From Robertkochia marina (GTDB lineage Bacteria; Bacteroidota; Bacteroidia; Flavobacteriales; Flavobacteriaceae), in NCBI RefSeq assembly GCF_004799345.1, contig NZ_SSMC01000001.1:1302001-1366000 (forward strand): a DNA stretch of 64,000 bases, given 5' to 3'. The notes under the pieces were generated by a model that made no database searches, had not been told where the DNA came from, and saw only the letters and a list, made by a program, of their open reading frames with translations. Below, one piece after another: positions 45,738 to 54,409 of this stretch. The stretch's first letter is position 1. Every line of letters begins with the position of its first letter. The position numbers and the translations under genes were made by a program.

Positions 45738-45902
45738 AAACTTTTGAGAGAAGAGCGCAGGTTTATTCTTCTAACTATTTTCATCAATACCAAGAGATGT
45801 TGTCGAGGGCAAAAATCAATGAAGAAACATGGGAAAACGGTGGAATTTCCATACTTTTCTTTAATAAGGATAATGGAAAACTAAAAAGCCTGGTGGATAC
45901 CT

Positions 45903-46535
45903 ATGAAATACATCGAAAGAACAGATAGTTTTGACTTTGATCATGCTCAGATCCGGAAATTTATTGATCCACTTAAAGATCTGGATACTGATCAGGAAAA
46001 GATCCGACAGGTTTATCTTATGGTTAGAGACGGATGGAGGTACAACCCCTACCATATAAGTTTTCAAAGGGAAGACTTCAGAGCAAGTACGATTGCTGAA
46101 CGGCAGGATGGGCACTGTATTGATAAGGCGATCTTAATGGTGGCCATGCTAAGGGGGGTGGGCATTCCGTCAAGGCTTCACCTGGCCAAGGTAACCAACC
46201 ATATGGCAGTGGATCGTCTTATCGAAAAACTTGGATCTGATGAGCTGGCCCCTCACGGAATGGTAGATGTATACCATAAAGGTGCCTGGTTGAAGGCTTC
46301 GCCCACTTTTAACAAGGAGCTTTGCGATAAGTTTGGGGTAGATCCCGTAGATTTTGACGGCAGTGCCGATGCATTATTACAACCTTATGACGCCAGGGGA
46401 GAGGTCTTCATGGAATACCTGGAAGATTACGGGCATTTCGAGGACGTCCCCTATGAATTTATATTGAACACCTTTAAAGAGAATTACCCTGAGATGTATG
46501 CTGCTTATAAAGATCAGGGCAGGGTTCGCTTTTAA
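45903..46535 (+). CDS. Transglutaminase-like superfamily protein
   Basis: A cytoplasmic protein of 210 residues with a transglutaminase-like cysteine protease fold. The catalytic Cys is in QDGHCIDKAILMVAMLRGVGIPSR, the His in APHGMVDVY, and an acidic residue follows the HKGAWLKASP strand. Bacterial members are often peptidases or amidases of unknown substrate. The upstream 190 bases between it and clpP hold the divergent promoters. Confidence 0.82.
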   Translation: MKYIERTDSFDFDHAQIRKFIDPLKDLDTDQEKIRQVYLMVRDGWRYNPYHISFQREDFRASTIAERQDGHCIDKAILMVAMLRGVGIPSRLHLAKVTNHMAVDRLIEKLGSDELAPHGMVDVYHKGAWLKASPTFNKELCDKFGVDPVDFDGSADALLQPYDARGEVFMEYLEDYGHFEDVPYEFILNTFKENYPEMYAAYKDQGRVRF

Positions 46536-46564
46536 ACCTTTAGCGTATAGTCAGTCTTACAATT

Positions 46565-46608
46565 GGGGAGTAGCTCATTGGTAAAGGTGGTCATTGACTC
46601 CCGGTTTC
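46565..46608 (+). other. tRNA-like fragment (possible tRNA remnant)
   Basis: GGGGAGTAGCTCATTGGTAAAG resembles the acceptor start and D-arm of a bacterial tRNA. It is followed by GTGGTCATTGACTCCCGGTTTC. The D-stem is not properly paired and there is no T-arm or 3' acceptor half, so it is not a working tRNA. It may be a relic of a tRNA or an attachment site, or chance. Confidence 0.3.
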
Positions 46609-46626
46609 TTATAAAAATTTTTAAAG

Positions 46627-47568
46627 ATGAAATATAATAAGTTCATAACAGGAGTTCCTGCTGTATCTGAGATCGGGCTGGGTGCCTGGCAGTTGGGAGT
46701 AAACTCCGGCTGGAAAGGTATGTCGGAAAAGGAAGCTATAGATATGGTTGCCTATGCCTTAGATTCGGGAGTTAATTTTTTCGACACCGCTCCTAATTAT
46801 GGTCATGGAAGCAGCGAGCTGCGATTGGGAAAGGCCTTAAAGGGAGCAGATCGGGATAAGATCGTAGTGAATACGAAATTCGGTCATACCGATACCGGAA
46901 CTACCAATTATGACGCCTCCTATATTAGGACATCACTGGAGGGAAGCTTGCAAAGGTTGCAAATGGATTATGTGGACTCCCTGATCATTCACAACCCTCC
47001 AATGAGTCATCTGGACGGACGAACGAACGACCATTATGCTATTCTCGAAGACCTGAAGGCAGAAGGCAAGATCAAAGCCTATGGAGCTTCCTTGGATACT
47101 TTTGAGGAAATGAAACTTCTGATGGAGACTACCGGAGCCGGGGTTATTGAGGCCTTTTTTAACATCTTTCACCAGGATGCGGCCAGAGCTTTTCCTATGG
47201 CTTTGGAGAAAGAGGTGGGAATCATCGTAAAAATCCCCCTGGATTCCGGGTGGCTTACCGGAAAATACACGGAAGAAAGCACTTTTACGGATATTCGGGA
47301 GCGGTGGAGTAAGGAAGATATCATCACCAGGGGCAGGCTGGTGGAACGTGTGAGAGCGATCATCGGTCCCGGGCGGGATATGGCCAAAACTGCCATAGCT
47401 TTTTGCCTGGCTCATGAGGCCGTAAGCACGGTGATTCCCGGAAATATTTCCCGGGATCAGTTAAGAGGAAACCTGGAGAGTGCTGAACAACAACTTCCGC
47501 AAACCATGGTGGAAGCGCTCGAATCATTTTATAAGGAAGAAGTCGAAGCTTTGAAGTTACCCTGGTAA
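46627..47568 (+). CDS. Aldo/keto reductase
   Basis: An NADPH-dependent oxidoreductase of 313 residues with the TIM-barrel AKR motifs. FDTAPNYGHGSSELRLGKAL holds catalytic Asp and Tyr, VVNTKFGH the Lys and SLIIHNPP the His. A C-terminal coenzyme segment (STVIPGNISRDQLRGNLE) is also present. It resembles the L-galactose dehydrogenase/AKR5-like group of general oxidoreductases. The substrate is not shown. It converges on the transporter gene with 71 bases between the stops and no clear terminator. Confidence 0.92.
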   Translation: MKYNKFITGVPAVSEIGLGAWQLGVNSGWKGMSEKEAIDMVAYALDSGVNFFDTAPNYGHGSSELRLGKALKGADRDKIVVNTKFGHTDTGTTNYDASYIRTSLEGSLQRLQMDYVDSLIIHNPPMSHLDGRTNDHYAILEDLKAEGKIKAYGASLDTFEEMKLLMETTGAGVIEAFFNIFHQDAARAFPMALEKEVGIIVKIPLDSGWLTGKYTEESTFTDIRERWSKEDIITRGRLVERVRAIIGPGRDMAKTAIAFCLAHEAVSTVIPGNISRDQLRGNLESAEQQLPQTMVEALESFYKEEVEALKLPW

Positions 47569-47639
47569 GACAAGAGAATGTTGATTTTAAGGAAAAAACA
47601 ATTTTGAAATCACAGTCCGCAGAAGGTGGGGTGCCAGGA

Positions 47640-49826
47640 TCAGAATTGTGCGTTCTCCCTGCCTGAATCGGCTGTGAAAAGAAAGGAAGAACGATGGTTT
47701 TGTACCACCACCAGGAGATCGGTTAGAGGAGAATCGGCATCAAAAGATGCAATACTGAGATCTGCCGGAGGCACCTTGTTCCAGAGTTCAGGAGTGTCTT
47801 TTCTTACCAAATGGAATCCTACGTTCTTAGGTAGCCTTGCACTTTCTTTTAACCGTTTTAAGAATATTTGGCCCTCACCGGTAGTTTGCTCCGGGTTGAG
47901 CTCTAGGATGATATTAAGGCGTGCATCCCAGTTTTCTTCAAGAAGAAGCCCCATCAGTATGGCCAGATCGTTATTTCCTAATTCTCTTTTGGTTTCCCAA
48001 TTTTCAGGAATATCTGCCAACCAGAGATTGATGCTCTTTTCCAATCCCAGTCCTACCTGGGCAAAGGGAATGTAGAGCAGTACGCCTCTATTGGCATTAA
48101 TTTGCTTACGGATCAACAATTCATAGGAATCAAAGCCACGGGTTCTGGAATCGATCCTGAGAAAAACAGAGTTCGGTTTAAAATAGGCGGCGTCCAGAGC
48201 CTGTATACCCACCTGAACGCTTTGATCAAAGTACTCACTTTCAATAAAAGAATAGGTAATGGAATCTCCCGAGCGTTTCATTTTGGAAACAAGCAGAGGT
48301 ATTTCTTTTTTGAGCAGTTCCAGGGCATCCCCTGTTCCAATACCAAGTACTTTAAGAGAGCCTTTGGGATGAACAATAGCATAGATCAACCGAAAGGAAG
48401 ATCGCAGATCACGGGGTTGCTCTACAGCAACCAGCAGGTCGGGCTGCCATGACCTGGGCTCATTGTGCTGTGAGAGGGAGGCTGAACGCTCTGTAGCCCA
48501 TTTGGCCAGGGCAGTGAATAAACCACTTCGGGCATAACCACCGGTATAGTTTAGGTGTTTGCGCATGAGGTAGGCATAAACAAAAAATACCGTAATAATA
48601 GAAACCAGGGAGAATAACGGACTGACCACGAACATGGCCAGAAGACAGAGCAGGGTTCCTGCCAGGGGTATAAAAATAGGAATGCTGAAGGTGGGTCGAA
48701 AACTGGGTAATGACAGGCTTTGTTCTATGAGTACCACCAGGTTGATCATGACGTAGGTGATAAGAAAGAAAAGCGTGATCAGGGGTGCTATGAGATTAAG
48801 CTCTCGAAGTAAAAGAGCAGCAAGAACAATGATCCCTGTAAACAAAATAGCTCCGGCAGGTTCACCTCTATTATTACGTTTGCTTAGCTTGTCAGAGAAG
48901 GGAAGAATGTTATTCCTGGCAATGGCTTCAAGCACCCTTGGGGCTCCTATAAAGGAGGTGAGGGCAGAGGAAAAAGTTGCTCCGGCCAGTCCGGCTAATA
49001 CCAGGGCAGGCATATAGGCATGATCTATAAAGAAGGTGTAATTGTCAACCAGCTCTTTCACCTCGCCCATATAGGCCGCAATAATAGCCAGGGCAATATA
49101 AATAAGGGTGGTAATGGCAACAGCGAGCAGGGTACCTTTGGGGATGCTTTTCCTCGGATTCTTAAGATCTCCCGACATGTTCAACCCGGCCATGATGCCG
49201 GTAACTGCAGGAAAAAATACCGCGAAAACCAACCAGAAATTTGCGCCTATAAGTTCTCCTTCACTGGCCTGTACAAAATCGCCTATGATCTTTGGCTGCT
49301 CAAAGTTTTCCAACTGTAAAAATCCAAGAACAATGGAGGTAATGGCAACGATGATCAAAGCCAGGATAACATATTGGATCTTAAAGGCCAGCTTGGTACT
49401 GGTATAGGCAATGCCGAATACCAATAAGAACACAGTAAGGTCTACCAGCAAGGGATAATGGTCGGGAAAGATCCATAACCAGCCTTCCCTGAAACCAAAA
49501 ATATACATGGCCACCGCTATGGCCTGTGAGAGGTATAGAGGAATTCCTATACTGCCTCCGATCTCTAAACCGAGCGATCTTGATATAATAGCAAAAGCTC
49601 CTCCAAATCCGATACGTATATTGGTGATCACCGACGAAAGCGACAGGCTGGTGAGCAGGGTGATGGAAACGGAAATAAGAATGATAAGTATGGCTCCGCC
49701 CACCCCGGCATTACCAACTACCCAGGGTAACCTTAAAAACAGGATGATCCCAAGAATGGTAAGTAAGGTGGGTACAAATACCCCCTGAACAGTATTGAAT
49801 TGGTTATGATTGGAATTCGTTGCCAC
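47640..49826 (-). CDS. APC-superfamily transporter, SLC12 (cation-chloride cotransporter)-like
   Basis: A membrane transporter of 728 residues. About 12 helices fill residues 15-430 and a C-terminal cytoplasmic region of about 290 residues follows. The first helices (VFVPTLLTILGIILFLRLPWVVGNAG) and the segment FFPAVTGIMAGLNMSGDLKNPRKSIPKGT match the SLC12/KCC-NKCC pattern. The C-terminal region resembles the SLC12 regulatory domain. It may move K+/Na+ with chloride or amino acids; I cannot tell from sequence. Confidence 0.88.
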   Translation of the reverse strand: MATNSNHNQFNTVQGVFVPTLLTILGIILFLRLPWVVGNAGVGGAILIILISVSITLLTSLSLSSVITNIRIGFGGAFAIISRSLGLEIGGSIGIPLYLSQAIAVAMYIFGFREGWLWIFPDHYPLLVDLTVFLLVFGIAYTSTKLAFKIQYVILALIIVAITSIVLGFLQLENFEQPKIIGDFVQASEGELIGANFWLVFAVFFPAVTGIMAGLNMSGDLKNPRKSIPKGTLLAVAITTLIYIALAIIAAYMGEVKELVDNYTFFIDHAYMPALVLAGLAGATFSSALTSFIGAPRVLEAIARNNILPFSDKLSKRNNRGEPAGAILFTGIIVLAALLLRELNLIAPLITLFFLITYVMINLVVLIEQSLSLPSFRPTFSIPIFIPLAGTLLCLLAMFVVSPLFSLVSIITVFFVYAYLMRKHLNYTGGYARSGLFTALAKWATERSASLSQHNEPRSWQPDLLVAVEQPRDLRSSFRLIYAIVHPKGSLKVLGIGTGDALELLKKEIPLLVSKMKRSGDSITYSFIESEYFDQSVQVGIQALDAAYFKPNSVFLRIDSRTRGFDSYELLIRKQINANRGVLLYIPFAQVGLGLEKSINLWLADIPENWETKRELGNNDLAILMGLLLEENWDARLNIILELNPEQTTGEGQIFLKRLKESARLPKNVGFHLVRKDTPELWNKVPPADLSIASFDADSPLTDLLVVVQNHRSSFLFTADSGRENAQF

Positions 49827-49980
49827 AGACTACCTTGAATGCTCTATACAAGTTAGCTAAATTTTAGTCAGATGGTGTTGAATATCAGGGGATAAATCAA
49901 GTTTTCAAATTCCCAAAGGGCGAAGAGGCAAAGAAGCGAACCTGCCTGCCGAAGGCAGGGGGGCGAAGAAGCAAAGGAGG

Positions 49981-50040
49981 ACCGAGCGTATAAAAATGTC
50001 TGGTGGACATTTTTAGTGAAGAGGCCAGGTTGCGCGGTGA
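49981..50040 (+). repeat. Dispersed CGAGCGT element, copy 2
   Basis: It begins ACCGAGCGT with the hairpin AAAAATGTC/GACATTTTT, then TTAGTGAAGAGGCCAGGTTGCGCGG. The stem differs from copy 1 on both sides, so pairing is kept. The far end (GTGGCGATCTCC) is missing. Confidence 0.75.
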
Positions 50041-50117
50041 CAAGCAAAGAAGCAAAGAAGTGAAGGAGTAAATCGGCAAATGGGCAAATAGGTGAATAGG
50101 CTAAGGAGCGAAGGAGG

Positions 50118-50180
50118 ACCGAGCGTTGAAAAAATGTCCGGTGGACATTTTTAGCGATGGGGCCAGCAGGGGCGGTGGCT
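50118..50180 (+). repeat. Dispersed CGAGCGT element, copy 3
   Basis: It begins ACCGAGCGT with the hairpin AAAATGTCC/GGACATTTT, then TTAGCGATGGGGCCAGCAGGGGCG. A second inverted repeat (GCCAGC/GCTGGC) follows. It is directly preceded by a period-8 array. Confidence 0.75.
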
Positions 50181-50216
50181 GGCAGTCTCAAACTCAAACT
50201 CGTTCCTCAAACTAAC

Positions 50217-50558
50217 TCACGCTTTACGCACAAACTCCGATTTCAAGCCCATGGCCCCGAAACCATCGATCTTGCAGCTGATATTATGATCGCCTTCCAC
50301 CAGGCGGATATTCTTCACCTTGGTTCCTGCTTTCACAGGGCCTTTAGCACCTTTTACAGGGAGGTCTTTGATAACGATCACCGAATCGCCTTCTTCCAGG
50401 CGGTTGCCATTGGAGTCAACTACCACCATTTCATCCTCATCTGGAATATTGGCGGGGTCCCATTCATGTCCGCACTCCGGGCAGGCATAAAGGCTTTGTG
50501 TTTTTAAATACCCGTAGGGTGACTCGCATTGGGGGCAGGGTTTCATTTCATCAGACAT
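50217..50558 (-). CDS. yjdM: YjdM/PhnA-family zinc-ribbon protein
   Basis: A small cytoplasmic protein of 113 residues. The N-terminal zinc ribbon has two Cys pairs (CPQC near 8-11 and CPEC near 28-31). The C-terminal SH3-like domain has [23 protein letters not shown], the family signature. Earlier named PhnA; the name does not imply phosphonate breakdown. The function is still unclear. It is flanked on both sides by repeat mosaics. Confidence 0.92.
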   Translation of the reverse strand: MSDEMKPCPQCESPYGYLKTQSLYACPECGHEWDPANIPDEDEMVVVDSNGNRLEEGDSVIVIKDLPVKGAKGPVKAGTKVKNIRLVEGDHNISCKIDGFGAMGLKSEFVRKA

Positions 50559-50639
50559 GGCCGGTTGTTTTTTTATTGAATGTAACAGAGTTGCTTTAAG
50601 AGGGAGGGTTCTTTAAACGTTGCAAAGGTATTAAAATAA

Positions 50640-50892
50640 GCTGGGGTAGAGGGGTAAGCGGGTAAGCAGGTAAGCAGGTATGCGGGTAGGCTCGCACCTC
50701 AAACTCGTACCTCAAACCTTGCCTGCGGCAGGCAGGCTCACCTTTCAAGCTCCTTCCAGATTTTGGGAGATCGCCACGTTGGCCCAAAGGGCCGCCTCGC
50801 GAAGACGAACTTTTTCTAATCTTATCAGGACTGTAACACTCAAATCTCAAACTCGTACCTCAAACCTCGCCTGCAGCAGGCAGGCTTATCCC
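50640..50892. repeat. Intergenic repeat mosaic
   Basis: A gap of 334 bases (50559-50892) without a gene. It holds a period-8 array of GGTAAGCN units (50643-50691) and a CTCGTACCTCAAAC tract interrupted by the palindrome GCCTGCGGCAGGCAGGC (50721-50737). A short GAGATCGCCACG element follows (50765), then a second tract with GCCTGCAGCAGGCAGGC (50869-50885). It ends at the stop codon of the Kelch gene. Confidence 0.85.
50765..50808 (+). repeat. Short GAGATCGCCACG...CTCGCGAAGACGA element
   Basis: The same ends as the element at 36542-36582, with a different central hairpin (GGCCC/GGGCC). The conserved ends and variable paired middle support one family. Confidence 0.7.
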
Positions 50893-51915
50893 TCAATCTC
50901 CCACCGTAAAACTCTCCAGAATATTGGAAGTCTCATTGCCTCCGGCCTTCTTTGCTCCGGCAATAGCATAGATCGTATTTCCCATGGAAGCTCCGGCCAA
51001 GCCGTGCCTGGGGGTACGCATATCAGGGCCTTTGGTCCACTCGTCTTTATTTGGGTCATAAACCCAGCATTCCGGGTATACTCCACCGCCATTGTTAAAG
51101 TATTCACCTCCGAAAGCATAAAGTTTACCATTAACCGAAGCTGCTGCCAGGCCTCCTTGTGCTTGTGGCATGGGGGAAGCGGTGCGCCATTGATCCTCTT
51201 TAGGGTCATAAACTTCAAGGGAGTTCACATTGCCTCCCGAAACCGTTCGTCCGCCGGTTATATATAATTCCCCGTTAATGACAGCTCCTGCGGCACTGTT
51301 CCTGGAGGTAGGTGCCGGAGCCCCTTCTTCCCAACGGTCTTCTGCAGGCAAATAGATCAGATGATGGTTGGTGTCGGTATGGTCGTTCCAGGTAGCGTTG
51401 GAGCTGCCTTGCGGCTTTCGGCCGCCCACGATGTGGATGCGATCTCCCAGGGTTGCCGCCACCGTTTCTCCGTGCAGCGCAGGGGCGTTTGACCCTTCAG
51501 TCCATTTTCCGGTGGCCGGATCCCAGATCCAGGTTTGATCCTGCATTTGCCAGGTTGCATCTGCACTGCCGGCCAGGAAACCTCCCATACCGTATAATTT
51601 ATTTCCATGAACGGCAAGCTGGAGGTGATGCCTGGGTTGAGGCAGCGTACTGAGTTGCGTCCAGGTATCCTTGACCGGATCATAGACCAAGTGTTGGTCT
51701 GATACTGCAGTTGTACCCGGTGAGAAAACAAATCCGCCTGCCATATGAATCTTATTATTTAAGACAGCACAATAGATCTCCTGAACGTTGATAGGTAAGG
51801 AAGCCCTGGGGGTCCAATCATCAGACAACTCATGAAAAGCGAAAAGGCTATCACAGGCGGTAAGGAATACCCCGGTGAGGGCAGTGTTTTTTATAAAGGT
51901 TCGACGATCTGTCAT
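50893..51915 (-). CDS. Exported Kelch-repeat lipoprotein
   Basis: A 340-residue beta-propeller protein. The N-terminus TDRRTFIKN has a twin Arg before a hydrophobic stretch that ends in lipobox LTAC, so export by Tat followed by lipidation is likely. Five to six Kelch units follow, each with a Gly-Gly pair and a spaced Tyr/Trp, for example KLYGMGGFL, IHIVGGRK, ELYITGGR and KLYAFGGEYF. It may bind sugar or protein, or act as an N-acetylneuraminate-epimerase-like propeller; there is no evidence for an enzyme. It lies 11 bases after the DUF6090 gene and may be co-transcribed. Confidence 0.87.
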   Translation of the reverse strand: MTDRRTFIKNTALTGVFLTACDSLFAFHELSDDWTPRASLPINVQEIYCAVLNNKIHMAGGFVFSPGTTAVSDQHLVYDPVKDTWTQLSTLPQPRHHLQLAVHGNKLYGMGGFLAGSADATWQMQDQTWIWDPATGKWTEGSNAPALHGETVAATLGDRIHIVGGRKPQGSSNATWNDHTDTNHHLIYLPAEDRWEEGAPAPTSRNSAAGAVINGELYITGGRTVSGGNVNSLEVYDPKEDQWRTASPMPQAQGGLAAASVNGKLYAFGGEYFNNGGGVYPECWVYDPNKDEWTKGPDMRTPRHGLAGASMGNTIYAIAGAKKAGGNETSNILESFTVGD

Positions 51916-51926
51916 ATTGGTGTTTT

Positions 51927-52706
51927 TTAAGTTTGCAGCGCACTGAGGTTTAGACTGATCAATTCGAGTATGGTATCGAGGTCAGCAATGAGAGGCAGGT
52001 AGTGATTCGTTTCTGTAGATCGGGCGCTGAGAATGAACATCAGGAGATTGTTTTCAAAACTTCGGTCATCGAGGAGAGGAAGATTGCTGTAATTTTCTTC
52101 TAAAGCGTCTAACCCTATAATGCTTTGGGTAACTCCGGTTTGGTCGGTAATGGTGCGGACACTCGCCTTGTCAGTTTCGAATAATTTCATGACTTCCTGC
52201 CGGCGTATTTCCTGGTCTCTTTCCTGTCCTGCAATATCCTCCAGGGTAGCCAGCCAGTTCGTGAGCTGAATACGGAGTTCATTATCCGAAAGGTCCTTAA
52301 GACTCCCCGAGCTTATCATTTCCTGGATCAGGGAAGTGTTTGGATTAAAAGAAATGTCTCTTGAAAAGGCATCATTTAAAAGATTGGAAAAGGTAATTTC
52401 GTCCAGGGAATTAACCGTATCAGAAGCATGTTTCAGGATCAAGGTGGCTTTTTCGTAATTAGACCTATTGACCCTGACTAATTCTTCAAGTTTGATCTTG
52501 CTTATTTCAAATTCGTTTTGCAGCCCCAGAAGATAAACCTCTTCCTTCTGCATTAAGATCTGTTCCTCCCGTGAATTATTGATAGCAAGGGCGATAAGGA
52601 TTCCTGCTACCACCAGGACCAGCTCGCCCAAAGCGTAAAGCAGGTAGTTTTTTAATTTATTCTGTGACAGGAGTTGTTTTCTTAGGTTTTTAAAAAATAG
52701 CAGCAT
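51927..52706 (-). CDS. DUF6090-family membrane-anchored protein
   Basis: A 259-residue protein of a family common in flavobacteria. The signature start has a basic stretch (NLRKQLLSQNKLKNYLLYALGE), then a single helix (LVLVVAGILIALAINN, about 27-44). A long helical, charged region that is probably periplasmic follows (about 45-255). There is no known activity. It lies directly upstream of the Kelch lipoprotein gene, so the two products may work together in the envelope. Confidence 0.82.
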   Translation of the reverse strand: MLLFFKNLRKQLLSQNKLKNYLLYALGELVLVVAGILIALAINNSREEQILMQKEEVYLLGLQNEFEISKIKLEELVRVNRSNYEKATLILKHASDTVNSLDEITFSNLLNDAFSRDISFNPNTSLIQEMISSGSLKDLSDNELRIQLTNWLATLEDIAGQERDQEIRRQEVMKLFETDKASVRTITDQTGVTQSIIGLDALEENYSNLPLLDDRSFENNLLMFILSARSTETNHYLPLIADLDTILELISLNLSALQT

Positions 52707-52784
52707 GGCAGTAATTTCAGGTAGATATGCTCTCTTTAAGGAAGGCGTTTCATAAATATTTTCATTAATAACGAAGGCCGCGAT

Positions 52785-52902
52785 CGTCCCTCAAACCTAC
52801 CTCTGCCGTACGGCAGATAAATGCGGCAGGATTTCCTCCCGAATTTATCTGACGCAGGCAGAGGGATGGCAGGCAGGCTCAAACTCAAACTCATACTCAT
52901 AC
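52785..52902. repeat. Nested palindromic repeat between two minus-strand genes
   Basis: It starts with GTCCCTCAAACCTACC, then the palindrome TCTGCCGTACGGCAGA (52802-52817). AGATAAAT/ATTTATCT arms surround GCGGCAGGATTTCC, then come GCAGAGGGATGGCAGGCAGGC and a CAAACTCATACTCATACTC array. The array ends at the stop codon of the DUF4287/DUF5655 gene. Confidence 0.7.
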
Positions 52903-53445
52903 TCATACCGACTCCTCATAAGCTTCTTTGATCCATCCTTTTAATTCTTTGTCTACATCATTCACCTCGCTCAGGCGTACCCGGTGGGTGCACATGGTGC
53001 CAAAAGGTCCGGAATCTTCCAGGCGTTCCCCTATAGGATGATCCTTGAGTTTAAACCCCAGGTCGATCCGTGTTTTAGTAGCCGGTTTGATCAGAATGAA
53101 CTGTCGTTTTCTGATGACACTTACCCCGGTTTTCTTTACTGAAATGGTCACGTCGTCACCCAGACCTTTTACATATTCAACGATCTTTTCATAGATAGGG
53201 TATAAGGACTCCCGTCCCTTGTATTGATTGGCCAGGAGCTCCAGATCTGAAGTGACTTCCTGTTTGCAGAGGGTTACAATGGTATTGGCAAAACCATGGG
53301 TAACCCCGTGCTCCTGTTTGAGGAATTTCACTGCAGCAGCGTGCTTGTCAAATTTCATCTCGTGAAGCAATTGCTTCCACTCTTCCAAAGAACGGCCTGT
53401 TTTTTCAGGCATATTGGCTATCATAGTTTGAAGTGCTTTGTCCAT
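52903..53445 (-). CDS. DUF4287/DUF5655 domain protein
   Basis: A cytoplasmic protein of 180 residues. The N-terminal helical DUF4287 part is about residues 1-65 (MPEKTGRSLEEWKQLL, HGVTHGFANTIV). The C-terminal DUF5655 part is about 75-178 (DVTISVKKTGVSVIRKRQFILIKPATKTRIDLGFKL and VRLSEVNDVDKELKGWI). No catalytic residues are evident. DUF5655 is distantly related to nuclease or transporter-associated domains, but the function is unknown. Confidence 0.87.
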   Translation of the reverse strand: MDKALQTMIANMPEKTGRSLEEWKQLLHEMKFDKHAAAVKFLKQEHGVTHGFANTIVTLCKQEVTSDLELLANQYKGRESLYPIYEKIVEYVKGLGDDVTISVKKTGVSVIRKRQFILIKPATKTRIDLGFKLKDHPIGERLEDSGPFGTMCTHRVRLSEVNDVDKELKGWIKEAYEESV

Positions 53446-53520
53446 AAGGGGATATGTTTTTTATTTTCTGAACAAAAGGAATCTTTCTTAAAGATAATCA
53501 ATTCAGTGATAGTCAAAATT

Positions 53521-54267
53521 TTATTCCCTGGTAGTGAACTCGAATAATTGAATGGTGTAATCCAGTAGCTCCTTTCCACCTTCCTTTCCATGTCCCGGTA
53601 TAACGATTTGAACTTCGGGGTACAAGCGTATGATCTCTTCAACGGTTACAGGCCATTGCTCCAGATTGGCATCATTTAGGTTTCCTTTGTCGGCCTTTAA
53701 AGCTTTTATCAGACAACCTCCAAAGAGGGCATTTACTTTAGGAAGGTAGCTGACCACATTGTCGGAGGTGTGTCCTTCACCGATAAAGGATGTAACGACC
53801 TCGGTATTTCCCACTTCAAGATCAAATGATCCTGAAAATCCATTTTGGGGTACAGGATTCCCATGTTCTCTGGCAAGGATTATTGTATGCTTATTCGCAT
53901 AAGACGGGATATTCCTGGAATGGAAGACATTCAAGCCTCCAAGACAATCATCGTGATAATGATTAACAATTACTCCTCTGATCTGATGTTCCTGTAGGTC
54001 CTGGATCCAATTGATAAGTTCGATGGAAGCCTTGTCACCTACCGAGGTGTCAAGGATTACAGCCTCCCCTTCGGAAAAGTAGATCACCCCATTACACGGA
54101 AATTTACCTGAACCGGGAATCTCAATGGTTGAAATGTGTTTATAAAGATTTTGTGCAATTTGTTCGATAACCAATTCATCAGAGCTGTAAATTATATTCG
54201 AATTAGGTTGTGCCCAAATGCGTAAGGTGCATAAAATCGTTATCGAAAGTGCTGAGATAATGTTCAT
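53521..54267 (-). CDS. Subclass B1 metallo-beta-lactamase
   Basis: A periplasmic zinc hydrolase of 248 residues, the usual B1 length, with a signal peptide (ends RIWAQ). All B1 metal ligands are present: His103, His105 and Asp107 in NHYHDDCLGG, His166 in GEGHTSDNVV, Cys185 in FGGCLIKA and His226 in PGHG. The Lys after the Cys (GGCLIK) and the GNLNDANLEQWP block are substrate-binding and structural hallmarks of B1 carbapenemases such as those of other flavobacteria. It is chromosomal and not flanked by mobile elements, so it is likely an intrinsic beta-lactamase. It diverges from the penicillin-acylase-family gene, 142 bases apart. Confidence 0.9.
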   Translation of the reverse strand: MNIISALSITILCTLRIWAQPNSNIIYSSDELVIEQIAQNLYKHISTIEIPGSGKFPCNGVIYFSEGEAVILDTSVGDKASIELINWIQDLQEHQIRGVIVNHYHDDCLGGLNVFHSRNIPSYANKHTIILAREHGNPVPQNGFSGSFDLEVGNTEVVTSFIGEGHTSDNVVSYLPKVNALFGGCLIKALKADKGNLNDANLEQWPVTVEEIIRLYPEVQIVIPGHGKEGGKELLDYTIQLFEFTTRE

Positions 54268-54409
54268 AGATCTATCTGTTCAATAGGGGAAACCACGGTT
54301 CCTGTTATTTGGATTTATATGGGAGGGTTAACCCATTCGAAAATACATATTTCAAGGGCAACGTTAATTTATTTTTTATATTTCCGGCAATTTTTCCTTA
54401 GCACTTGTC

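Larger units (their letters stand above)
49910..50216. repeat. Intergenic repeat mosaic
   Basis: A gap of about 390 bases without a gene. It starts with a period-8 array (AAGAGGCA, AAGAAGCG; 49917-49939) interrupted by the palindrome CCTGCCTGCCGAAGGCAGGG (49941-49960) and resuming as AAGAAGCA, AAGGAGGA. Next come a dispersed CGAGCGT element (49981), a long period-8 array (50042-50117; AAGAAGTG, AAGGAGTA, AATCGGCA, AATGGGCA and so on) and a second CGAGCGT element (50118). A CTCAAACTC tract ends next to the yjdM stop. Confidence 0.85.

Noticed and set aside
45797-45928. A 43-codon frame (begins MLSRAKINEETWENGG) just upstream of the transglutaminase-like gene
   Set aside because: It overlaps the start of a clear gene in another frame, lies partly in the likely divergent promoter region, and shows no recognisable domain. 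A gene remnant remains possible.
46565-46640. A functional tRNA gene
   Set aside because: Only a D-arm-like portion is recognisable. There is no anticodon arm with proper stem, no T-arm and no acceptor closure.
49910-50190. CRISPR array suggested by regularly spaced short repeats
   Set aside because: Units are only 7-8 bases with no spacers, and no cas genes are nearby. These are degenerate tandem arrays.
50680-51267. Long plus-strand frame opposite the Kelch gene
   Set aside because: It is the complement of the Kelch coding sequence and of a repeat tract. The minus-strand protein has a signal peptide and repeats, so it is the real one.
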